From Eubacterium sp. CAG:252 (lineage in GTDB: Bacteria; Bacillota; Clostridia; Lachnospirales; Lachnospiraceae), in NCBI GenBank assembly GCA_000436535.1, contig FR886332.1, forward strand, positions 54,975 to 60,131: DNA of 5,157 nucleotides. The letters run 5' to 3'. The notes below the pieces were generated by a model. It had not been told where the DNA came from, did no database searches, and saw only the letters and a program-made list of their open reading frames with translations. A program made the translations under genes and the position numbers. Positions 1 through 5,157 of this stretch are shown piece after piece; position 1 is the first letter of the stretch, and each line of letters starts with the position of its first letter.

Positions 1-1138
1 TATCTAATATAAATCTTCCGGCAGGAATAATCAGTCCTGTTTCCTCCAGAAGCGGTATGAATTCCATCGGTGAAATATTCTCCCTGCCATCCTCTGAATC
101 CATAAAGAAACGCATAAGTGCTTCCGCACCAATAACCTTACCCGAACTGCAATCTACAATAGGCTGATAATATGCTTCAAAACCTTCAAAGTCATTGGCT
201 ACTGCATTACGAAGTACACTCTTTATTTTTTCTTTTCGTAAAAATGATTCATAATCCTTTATATCAAAAAAATAAGTTCCATTTCCTCCTAAAGATTTTG
301 CCTGCTTTAAAGAAAAAACTGCAATTTTCCGGTATTCATCATAATACTTTAATAACAGCTTTGCAGGAATAATTCCTGTAGAGATTGTAAATACAACCTT
401 ATATTTTTCAGAAATAATAAAGTCCTCTATTCTATTCTGTATTTCCTTGTGCAGTAACATAACCTCTTCTTTTGTACGGCTTTTCTCATCAACTATCATA
501 TACTCATCTGCAACCATATGATACAATCTCTGACCATCCGAAAGGCACTCCTTAATACAGTCTGCAACACTTTTAAGCACATAATCTCCATACTCTACAC
601 CAAGCATACCATTGATAGCATTAAAGCTGTCAATTCCTATATGCATTAAAAATAATGATGAGCTATCCCTTATATTAGCTGATATATAAGAATGCATCTC
701 ACTTTCACCAAGAAGTCCGCTGATATTATGTGCTTTTTGTGTATTTCCTATTTCATTAACACAGCCTACAAGGTAATGTGGTGCTCCATCTTTATCATCA
801 ATAACCTTGCCACGACAGTTAATCCATACCGGCATCTCATCCTTATCAAGCCATCTGTAACGAATATTGTGATTCTTTTCTTTTCCTTCGATAATGCTTT
901 GATAATGCTCTGCAAACAAAGGCCGGTCATCTTCATACACAAGCCTAAGACAACCATTCAATGCGTCACTAAATGAATTATTCTCCATCATAAAACGCTT
1001 TACTGCTGACTGTGAAATGTTACATGTATCCTTCTGCAAATCTATAATATAAAGGTAATCATCCATACACGGCGCAAATAATTCAATTAAATCTTCCTCA
1101 TCAATTTCTTTAAGCAGCTTTTGTACTTCTGTGTCCAT
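1..1138 (-). CDS. PAS - degenerate GGDEF - EAL cyclic-di-GMP signalling protein (3' end cut by window edge)
   Basis: Likely cytoplasmic regulator of cyclic di-GMP level or response; 379 codons are visible and the frame runs off the left edge. Seen: no membrane segment or signal peptide in the visible part. Residues ~17-132 look like a PAS fold, ending in a PAC-like strand region (PVWINCRGKVIDDKDG near 103-118). Residues ~140-295 are a GGDEF-type domain with the family's N-terminal signature (IDSFNAINGMLG...GD, 169-185), but the active-site loop is VADEY (209-213) instead of GGDEF, and no RxxD inhibitory site precedes it. The EAL domain starts near 318 (YYQPIVD, 323-329), has an intact EAL triad at 339-341, and continues with SPMEFIPLLEETGLIIP. 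The remaining EAL catalytic residues lie outside the window. Start choice: ATG at 1138 has AGAAAGG 10 bases upstream. It follows the chemoreceptor gene by 106 bases on the same strand. Inference: not a diguanylate cyclase; more likely a phosphodiesterase, or a cyclic-di-GMP sensor if later catalytic residues are lost. Confidence 0.92.
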   Translation of the reverse strand, partial: MDTEVQKLLKEIDEEDLIELFAPCMDDYLYIIDLQKDTCNISQSAVKRFMMENNSFSDALNGCLRLVYEDDRPLFAEHYQSIIEGKEKNHNIRYRWLDKDEMPVWINCRGKVIDDKDGAPHYLVGCVNEIGNTQKAHNISGLLGESEMHSYISANIRDSSSLFLMHIGIDSFNAINGMLGVEYGDYVLKSVADCIKECLSDGQRLYHMVADEYMIVDEKSRTKEEVMLLHKEIQNRIEDFIISEKYKVVFTISTGIIPAKLLLKYYDEYRKIAVFSLKQAKSLGGNGTYFFDIKDYESFLRKEKIKSVLRNAVANDFEGFEAYYQPIVDCSSGKVIGAEALMRFFMDSEDGRENISPMEFIPLLEETGLIIPAGRFILD

Positions 1139-1244
1139 AATGTAAATGCCTTTCTTATAAAAATGATTATTAACACCCCTTATTTAAATCAATTATTAAA
1201 ACCCGTTATTATCATCAACACTCTGGTCTGTGCCTGAAACTATA
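1139..1244 (-). other. Short spacer between chemoreceptor and PAS-GGDEF-EAL genes, no terminator seen
   Basis: This 106-base AT-rich spacer contains the ribosome binding site of the downstream gene and no GC-rich hairpin followed by a T run. Candidate promoters are poor: TTGATG with TAATTG at 17 bases, or TTGATT with weak -10 matches. TATAAG at the ribosome binding site is too close to the start codon. The simplest reading is transcriptional read-through from the chemoreceptor gene, though a weak internal promoter cannot be excluded. Confidence 0.5.
1149..1155 (-). promoter_or_regulatory. Ribosome binding site of the PAS-GGDEF-EAL gene
   Basis: On the minus strand the sequence AGAAAGG lies 10 bases before the ATG at 1138. 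It fixes the start at MDTEVQKLL and resembles the AGAAAGGA site used by the upstream chemoreceptor gene. Confidence 0.7.
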
Positions 1245-2960
1245 TTAATTCTTCTTGAAGCTTGCAACCTTAAATCTTCGTATCATTTCACGCAGATTCT
1301 CTGCTTCGCTGCTCATCTGCTCGCTGGCTGCTGCACATTCCTGCGATGTTGCTGAATTCGTCTGTACAACATCATTAATCTGTTCAATTCCTTCGTTAAT
1401 CTGCTGGATTTCTACCGTCTGCTGCCCTAAGGTATCCGCAATATCAGTAACTTCCTCTGTAATCACCTTAGAACTATCAGCAACCTCTTCTAACTGTGTT
1501 GCAGTCTCATCTGCAATCGTCATACCCTTCTTAACAGCCCTTACCGATGTTTCAATAAGTACAGCAGATTCCTTTGCTGCCTTAGCACTCTGGTCTGCTA
1601 AAAGATTTACCTGATTAGCAACAACTGCAAAGCCTTTTCCAGCCTCTCCAGCCCTTGCTGCTTCTATAGATGCATTCAAGGCAAGCAGATTGGTCTGTGA
1701 TGCAATTTCATTAATTGTTGCAATAATCTTATCAATCTCTTTTGATGCCTCATTAATATCATTCATAGAAGCAACCATTTCCTGCATCTTACTGTTGCTC
1801 TCAGAAATAGCTTCCCCAAGATTTCCAACTCTGCTGCTGATTTGTTTTGCAGACTGTGAATTTTTTTCCACCTGCTCTGCAACACCTGCAACTGTTGCTG
1901 TAAGCTCCTCTACAACAGCAGCCTGATTCGTTGCTCCATCTGCTAACTCATTAGAGCTTGAAGCAACCTGCTCTGCTGCGCTTGATACTTCATCTGAAAC
2001 TCTCTGGATTCCTTTAATAGTTTCTGCCATACTTTCCTCAAACAGCATAAAGGAATTCAATATTCCGACAAAATCACCTTTCCACTCTACTTCTGGTTTA
2101 ACATCGAAATTGCCTTCTGCAAACAATTTCATTGCACGGTCTATATCATCTACATAGCTTCCAAGAATAGCAATAGAGTTACGCAGGCTGTGTGCAAGTC
2201 TTCCAAGCTCATCATCAGACTTATAATTAAGTGTGCTGTGAAGATTTCCCTGCATCAGTTCATCTGCAGTATTTTCTACTGACTTTAATGGTGCAATAAT
2301 CGTTGCAAGTACTTTCTTACTTGTCCTCTTTGCCAGTATCCACGCAGTCGATAGACAGACAATAATACATACAATTCCTGCAGCCGCAAATATAAATGTA
2401 GTTATAGCTGCTTTATTGCTCGCCTTATCTGTAATATCATCTAAGCTTATTGCTTTTTCAACAACCTTATTCAATGCTGGAGTACATTTATTAAGAATTT
2501 CCTCAGTCGCCTTATCCTTGTTGCCTTTTTTAATATTTTCTATAATCGAATAACCTATGTTTCCCCACTGAGAAAGATAAGATGCATATTCATTGTAATC
2601 TGCCTCAGAAACAACCCCGCTTTTCTTTATAATCTGAAGCTGGGAATCAACATCTGTAAGCAACTTTTCTACAGTCTGTTCATAGCTACTATAAGAAGAT
2701 GTATCATTATTCAATGCCATTTCTCTTATATTTCTCGCAGCAGCGTTAACATTTACTCTGCACATTTTAACAGCCTGGTCTGCAGCCGAAACATTTTCTA
2801 CATAGTTAAACATATTAGAAAATAACACACCTATAACTATTATAGAAAACAGCCCAGAAACCAACATCATAATGATGACTTTTCTGTAGCCATAATTTAT
2901 CCTTTCCTTCAAATGCATATCTTCTAATTTCTTTTTCATCATATTTATCTGTGGCGTCAT
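1245..2960 (-). CDS. Methyl-accepting chemotaxis protein with extracytoplasmic helical sensor domain
   Basis: Transmembrane chemoreceptor, complete at 571 aa, expected to sense an outside ligand and control the CheA kinase through CheW at the cytoplasmic tip. Seen, in order: basic N-terminus; membrane helix ~28-50; extracytoplasmic region ~51-184 of about 134 residues, predicted all-helical and compatible with a four-helix-bundle sensor; second membrane helix ~185-210; HAMP domain ~211-265 with the AP pair (223-224) and DELG (250-253); a HAMP-like second segment ~266-320; then the long signalling coiled coil. The hairpin tip is near-canonical (EIASQTNLLALNASIEAAR, then AGEAGKGFAVVA, 418-448), followed by QVN where many receptors have EVR (450-452). 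Gln/Glu/Ala-rich stretches at ~329-358 and ~533-553 are likely methylation helices. No C-terminal CheR-binding pentapeptide is present; the protein ends FKKN. Start: ATG 2960 has AGAAAGGA 11 bases upstream; internal Met7, Met8 and Met15 lack a comparable site. A strong promoter precedes it. Ligand unknown. Confidence 0.97.
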   Translation of the reverse strand: MTPQINMMKKKLEDMHLKERINYGYRKVIIMMLVSGLFSIIVIGVLFSNMFNYVENVSAADQAVKMCRVNVNAAARNIREMALNNDTSSYSSYEQTVEKLLTDVDSQLQIIKKSGVVSEADYNEYASYLSQWGNIGYSIIENIKKGNKDKATEEILNKCTPALNKVVEKAISLDDITDKASNKAAITTFIFAAAGIVCIIVCLSTAWILAKRTSKKVLATIIAPLKSVENTADELMQGNLHSTLNYKSDDELGRLAHSLRNSIAILGSYVDDIDRAMKLFAEGNFDVKPEVEWKGDFVGILNSFMLFEESMAETIKGIQRVSDEVSSAAEQVASSSNELADGATNQAAVVEELTATVAGVAEQVEKNSQSAKQISSRVGNLGEAISESNSKMQEMVASMNDINEASKEIDKIIATINEIASQTNLLALNASIEAARAGEAGKGFAVVANQVNLLADQSAKAAKESAVLIETSVRAVKKGMTIADETATQLEEVADSSKVITEEVTDIADTLGQQTVEIQQINEGIEQINDVVQTNSATSQECAAASEQMSSEAENLREMIRRFKVASFKKN

Positions 2961-2971
2961 AGATTGTTATT

Positions 2972-2979
2972 TCCTTTCT
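2972..2979 (-). promoter_or_regulatory. Ribosome binding site of the chemoreceptor gene
   Basis: The minus strand reads AGAAAGGA, separated from the ATG at 2960 by 11 bases. The spacing is slightly long, but no internal ATG has a better site, so this supports the full-length start. Confidence 0.65.
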
Positions 2980-3013
2980 TTATAATAAATAATAATTATA
3001 TTTGTTTCAGACT

Positions 3014-3042
3014 TTTATAGCAGAATATATTTTCTATGTCAA
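3014..3042 (-). promoter_or_regulatory. Sigma-A-type promoter for the chemoreceptor gene
   Basis: On the minus strand a perfect TTGACA -35 box (3037-3042) is followed after exactly 17 bases by TATAAA (3014-3019), five of six matches to the -10 consensus. TG sits one base upstream of the -10 box, giving an extended -10. Transcription should begin near 3007, leaving a leader of about 47 bases before the ATG, too short for a large riboswitch. Many motility genes in Gram-positives use a flagellar sigma factor; no GCCGATA-like -10 element is seen here, so expression may be driven by the housekeeping sigma factor. A second TATAAT at 2995-3000 has no fitting -35 box. Confidence 0.8.
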
Positions 3043-3094
3043 CAGATTTCAGGCATTAGTTTTTATATTCTATTTTTTTCACAAAGTCCTATTA

Positions 3095-3103
3095 CCCCCC
3101 CCC
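3095..3103. repeat. C9 homopolymer tract (G9 on the minus strand)
   Basis: Nine consecutive C residues stand out sharply in an AT-rich spacer. The tract is about 52 bases upstream of the -35 box of the chemoreceptor promoter and outside any coding region. Such tracts can change length by replication slippage and are also common sites of sequencing error. Confidence 0.85.
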
Positions 3104-3198
3104 TATATTTTTAGTACTTTTTTCACATATTTTATACATAAATAACTTTTCGGGGTGTATATTGCATACAAAATAATATGGATATTAGACATGCATCT

Positions 3199-3231
3199 GC
3201 CAAAGGCCATTAAAAACTTATGCCACAAGGC
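3199..3231. repeat. Pair of short GCC/GGC palindromes
   Basis: GCC-AAA-GGC (3199-3207) and GCC-ACAA-GGC (3222-3231) begin 23 bases apart in otherwise AT-rich DNA, each preceded by T. They lie between the MATE terminator and the chemoreceptor promoter. They could be a two-site operator or tiny RNA hairpins in the MATE trailer, but each stem is only three pairs, so chance is a real alternative. Confidence 0.3.
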
Positions 3232-3241
3232 GTATATCAAC

Positions 3242-3280
3242 AAAGCCGGTACTGGATCAAGCAAATCCCGCACCGGCTTT
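3242..3280 (-). terminator. Terminator-like hairpin downstream of the MATE gene
   Basis: Nine perfectly complementary bases (AAAGCCGGT at 3242-3250 and ACCGGCTTT at 3272-3280) enclose a 21-base loop, and GGAT/ATCC inside the loop (3254-3257 with 3265-3268) can extend the structure across an internal loop. It begins 56 bases past the MATE stop codon, where a terminator is expected. The following T run on the minus strand is short and interrupted (TTTGTTGAT), so it may terminate imperfectly or mainly protect the transcript 3' end. The same palindrome could act weakly on the plus strand, but no plus-strand gene needs it. Confidence 0.65.
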
Positions 3281-3284
3281 ATCA

Positions 3285-3358
3285 ATTATTCTTGTTATAT
3301 TAATAATCAATTTTCTTATCTATTATTATCTTTATATTAATTATCAATCTTTTTATCT
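3285..3358. repeat. 37-base tandem duplication covering the 3' end of the MATE gene
   Basis: Two directly adjacent copies, 3285-3321 and 3322-3358, match at 26 of 29 positions over the core (3295-3323 against 3332-3360) and at 33 of 39 over the longer alignment. The copy at 3322-3358 contains the last codons and TAA stop of the MATE gene. The other copy is downstream and still reads, on the minus strand, as IDKKIDY-stop beside the genuine IDKKIDN-stop. The sequence is A/T-rich, which raises the chance of spurious similarity, but the match preserves the codon series and stop, so a real duplication is favoured. Confidence 0.65.
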
Positions 3359-4695
3359 ATATTAATCTCGTCATCAGCTGGCCATGATTTTCTAAGTGCC
3401 ATATAAGAAATCAGGAAGTTGGCAAACCAGCCTGCTGGTACAGCAAGCCATACATACGCAATACCAAAACGTGGAGCACATATAAGGGCAACCAACAGAC
3501 GGATTGCAAGATTAACCATATTCGCAATGAGAAATGGCCGCATGATTCCAAGTCCACGAAGAACACCATCTGTTGCCATCTTGATACCCATAAAAATGAA
3601 AAAATAACCAAGCCATCTCATATAATCACCAGACACCTGATATGCTAAATCAGTTCCGTCTTTTCCTAAAAACAACGATGAAATCTGTGTATGTAATGTT
3701 TCAATAACTACGAATGCAAGAACTGCAAAACATACGTCTAACACAAGTGCGGCGTGGTATCCTTTTTTAATACGCTGGCTCTGCTTTGCTCCCAGATTCT
3801 GTGAAACATATGGAGAAACTGCATTTCCAATAGATACAAAGATTAATGAAAAAACATTTTCTACTCTCATTGTTGCCGAATAGCCTGCAAGTGCCTGTGT
3901 ACCGAAGGGATTTACAACCGCCTGTACTATCATCATGCCAATGGATACTGTTGACTGCTGTAGAACTGATGGTACAGCAATTCGAAGCATAGAACATAAC
4001 TCCTGTCTGTCAAACCAGTTAAAGCTGCTTTCATATCTGCGCATCCGGTAAAGGAATATCAAAAGTGAAAACACAGCAGAAATCCCCTGTGCAATAAGTG
4101 TTGCAAGTGCTGCACCAAACACTCCAAGACCTAAGCCAGCCACCATCCATAGATCCATAATAATATTCAGTATAGAAGAAAATATCAGAAGTCCCAACGG
4201 AATCTTCGACTCACCGATTGAGGTAAACATCGTTGAAAGAATATTGTACATAAACAGAAAAGGAAAGCCCACAAAATAAACACGCAGATATAATACCGCC
4301 TCATCCATTATATCAGCAGGAGTCTGTAATGCACTCATCATTATATTAGAAAATCCAAAACCAAATATGCCAAGAAATATGCTTAAGATCAAAAAGCTGA
4401 GCAATGATGTTGACACAATTGTCTTCATCTTACTATAATTCCTGGCACCAAAGTACCGGCTCACAAGCACCCCGGCACCTACACCAGCACCAAGTGCTAC
4501 ACATATAAATACATTCGTAAGTGCAGCGCAGGCACCTACCGCTGCAAGTGCAGATGAGCCGACAAACTGACCAACTATTATTGAATCAGCCATATTATAT
4601 ACCTGTTGGAAAAAACTTCCCAGAATCATAGGCATTGCAAATATTGTCAGCGCTTTTAGAGGCGCATCTGTAATTAAATATTCATCCTTTGACAT
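3337..4695 (-). CDS. MATE-family multidrug/metabolite efflux transporter
   Basis: Integral membrane antiporter of the MATE family (NorM/MepA/DinF-like), expected to export organic cations or other small molecules in exchange for Na+ or H+; the substrate cannot be read from sequence. Seen: 452 aa, typical family length, with about twelve hydrophobic segments and two homologous MatE halves (~15-175 and ~237-397). The first half opens with AMPMILGSFFQQVYNMADS and VGQFVGSSALAAVGA, and has SRYFGARN (79-86) after TM2. The matching parts of the second half are AVPSVLQQSTVSIGMMIVQ and SQNLGAKQ (298-305). The acidic, Lys-rich tail (ADDEINIDKKIDN) is probably cytoplasmic. Start: an ATG at 4731 would add 12 residues but has no ribosome binding site, whereas ATG 4695 has GGAGGA 8 bases upstream, so MSKDEYLITD is the start. 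It lies 57 bases after the upstream gene, with no terminator between, so probably in its operon. The 3' end is part of a tandem duplication. Confidence 0.96.
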   Translation of the reverse strand: MSKDEYLITDAPLKALTIFAMPMILGSFFQQVYNMADSIIVGQFVGSSALAAVGACAALTNVFICVALGAGVGAGVLVSRYFGARNYSKMKTIVSTSLLSFLILSIFLGIFGFGFSNIMMSALQTPADIMDEAVLYLRVYFVGFPFLFMYNILSTMFTSIGESKIPLGLLIFSSILNIIMDLWMVAGLGLGVFGAALATLIAQGISAVFSLLIFLYRMRRYESSFNWFDRQELCSMLRIAVPSVLQQSTVSIGMMIVQAVVNPFGTQALAGYSATMRVENVFSLIFVSIGNAVSPYVSQNLGAKQSQRIKKGYHAALVLDVCFAVLAFVVIETLHTQISSLFLGKDGTDLAYQVSGDYMRWLGYFFIFMGIKMATDGVLRGLGIMRPFLIANMVNLAIRLLVALICAPRFGIAYVWLAVPAGWFANFLISYMALRKSWPADDEINIDKKIDN

Positions 4696-4703
4696 TATCT
4701 TAT

Positions 4704-4709
4704 TCCTCC
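4704..4709 (-). promoter_or_regulatory. Ribosome binding site that fixes the MATE start
   Basis: The minus strand reads GGAGGA, 8 bases before the ATG at 4695. It decides between this start and the unsupported ATG 36 bases upstream at 4731, since the Shine-Dalgarno core would lie inside the longer reading frame. Confidence 0.85.
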
Positions 4710-4752
4710 ATAAATGTGCAAGTAACAACATTAATATTAAGATATATTTTCT

Positions 4753-5157
4753 TTACATACGCTGTAACTGGCTTATGATATATTCCGTTCTACGGATAGC
4801 TTCTTCCACCTGATATCTGGCATTATTGATTCGATCCTGTACCATCCAGTCAGCAACAAATCCATCAAAAAAATAATCTGCGAAAGACAAAAAATCTCCT
4901 ATATTGATATTCAAATCACATGCAATATTCACATCATTTAATTCTCTGCTGAAATTACGAAGATCATACTTTGCCTGTTCCATGTTTTGTCTTGCCTGAT
5001 CTATTTTAGAATGTTTGAGCATCGTGGAGAAAAATCCACCGCCAAACATATCCAATAATCCCCAATTCTTTGCACTGTTCAAATTATCTCTGGCTGTCTT
5101 TAAACTATTAATTGCCCTGTATCCAGCATCTATCGCTTCTCTTTTCTCTTTCCCTAT
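4753..5157 (-). CDS. Conserved-looking helix-rich protein of unknown function (5' end cut by window edge)
   Basis: I do not recognise a named family. Seen: 134 residues plus stop, in an open frame that continues beyond the right edge. A TTG at 5080-5082 could be read as a start, but it has no ribosome binding site and the helical pattern continues unbroken upstream (EKREAIDAGYRAINSLKTAR), so the real start lies outside. Visible residues 1-31 form an amphipathic helix; 32-48 hold NWGLLDMFGGGFFSTMLKHS, rich in Gly and hydrophobics; 52-76 are a likely coiled coil (DQARQNMEQAKYDLRNFSRELNDV); 86-109 hold an aromatic/acidic patch (IGDFLSFADYFFDGFVADWMVQD); 110-134 are another amphipathic helix. No clear membrane-spanning segment or catalytic motif is visible. 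From memory only, similar GGGF...KHSK and FADYFFDG signatures occur in uncharacterised Firmicutes proteins. The MATE gene follows at 57 bases, suggesting co-transcription but not a shared function. Confidence 0.75.
   Translation of the reverse strand: MGKEKREAIDAGYRAINSLKTARDNLNSAKNWGLLDMFGGGFFSTMLKHSKIDQARQNMEQAKYDLRNFSRELNDVNIACDLNINIGDFLSFADYFFDGFVADWMVQDRINNARYQVEEAIRRTEYIISQLQRM

Larger units (their letters stand above)
2961..3336. other. 376-base intergenic region between MATE and chemoreceptor genes
   Basis: No credible gene lies in this stretch; the short reading frames on both strands lack ribosome binding sites and cross the terminator hairpin. Read in the direction of transcription it holds: copy A of a 37-base tandem repeat (3285-3321, with copy B running into the MATE gene), a terminator-like hairpin (3242-3280), two small GCC/GGC palindromes (3199-3207 and 3222-3231), a C9 tract on the plus strand (3095-3103), an A-rich stretch around 3060-3080, the chemoreceptor promoter (3014-3042) and its ribosome binding site. 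I looked for a cyclic-di-GMP riboswitch because of the nearby signalling genes and did not recognise one. Confidence 0.7.

Noticed and set aside
692..976. Overlapping open frames on both strands inside the PAS-GGDEF-EAL gene
   Set aside because: The minus-strand gene at 1-1138 has clear domain content in this region; the other frames encode no recognisable protein and are shadows.
1217..1600. Shared 12-base word CACTCTGGTCTG in the spacer after the chemoreceptor gene and inside it
   Set aside because: There is only one match in each place, with no flanking similarity or symmetry, so coincidence is the simplest explanation.
1255..1926. Long plus-strand open frames opposite the chemoreceptor gene
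   Set aside because: They are antisense shadows of the signalling coiled coil; their Ser/Ala/Ile-rich translations mirror its codons, and no ribosome binding sites precede them.
2981..3000. A/T-only inverted repeat just upstream of the chemoreceptor ribosome binding site
   Set aside because: Only the outer six bases on each side pair and all pairs are A-T, so a stable hairpin is unlikely and such matches are expected by chance in this composition.
2995..3019. Flagellar sigma factor (sigma-D/FliA) promoter for the chemoreceptor
   Set aside because: TAAA occurs at the right place for a -35 element, but no GCCGATA-like -10 sequence follows at the required spacing, and the housekeeping-type promoter is much better.
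2961..3336. Cyclic-di-GMP (GEMM-type) riboswitch upstream of the chemoreceptor
   Set aside because: A CAAAGCCGGT stretch superficially recalls part of the motif, but the conserved core and paired helices are missing. It also lies on the wrong side of the mapped promoter, whose leader is only about 47 bases.
3155..3340. Possible small plus-strand gene of about 61 codons in the intergenic region
   Set aside because: It has no ribosome binding site, runs through the terminator-like hairpin and the tandem repeat into the MATE 3' end, and its predicted protein shows no recognisable character.
4696..4731. Longer MATE protein starting at the ATG at 4731
   Set aside because: No ribosome binding site lies upstream of it, whereas GGAGGA sits 8 bases before the ATG at 4695, and MATE proteins usually begin shortly before the first membrane helix as this shorter form does.
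5080..5082. TTG start for the unknown protein at the right edge
   Set aside because: No ribosome binding site precedes it, and the open frame and amphipathic helix continue without interruption to the window edge.

Overview
The window reads as ordinary chromosome from a low-GC Gram-positive anaerobe. The best guess is class Clostridia, probably Lachnospiraceae or a close relative. The grounds are AT-rich DNA with long A/T-only spacers, strong purine-rich ribosome binding sites (GGAGG, AGAAAGG), and protein styles common in that group: PAS-GGDEF-EAL regulators, single-gene chemoreceptors and MepA/NorM-like MATE exporters. This assignment is inferred from style, not from a marker gene.

All four genes lie on the minus strand, so transcription runs from high to low coordinates. 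In that order they are: (1) the 3' part of an unrecognised, helix-rich protein (4753-5157, cut by the right edge); (2) 57 bases later, a complete MATE-family efflux transporter (3337-4695); (3) a 376-base intergenic region with a probable terminator for the MATE unit, a C9 homopolymer, two small GC-rich palindromes and a near-consensus sigma-A promoter; (4) a complete membrane chemoreceptor (1245-2960); (5) 106 bases later, with no visible terminator, a PAS - degenerate GGDEF - EAL protein (1-1138, cut by the left edge).

The layout suggests two transcription units. The first is the unknown protein plus the MATE transporter. The second starts at the promoter at 3014-3042 and carries the chemoreceptor and probably the cyclic-di-GMP protein. 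The second unit puts an extracytoplasmic sensor feeding CheA/CheW beside a protein that may degrade or bind cyclic di-GMP, so motility steering and the motile/sessile switch may be co-expressed.

I found no mobile element, CRISPR array, tRNA, rRNA or recognisable riboswitch, and nothing that amounts to a new system. The observations most worth a second look are the VADEY sequence in place of GGDEF beside an intact EAL motif, a 37-base tandem duplication that copies the 3' end and stop codon of the MATE gene, and the C9 tract upstream of the chemoreceptor promoter.
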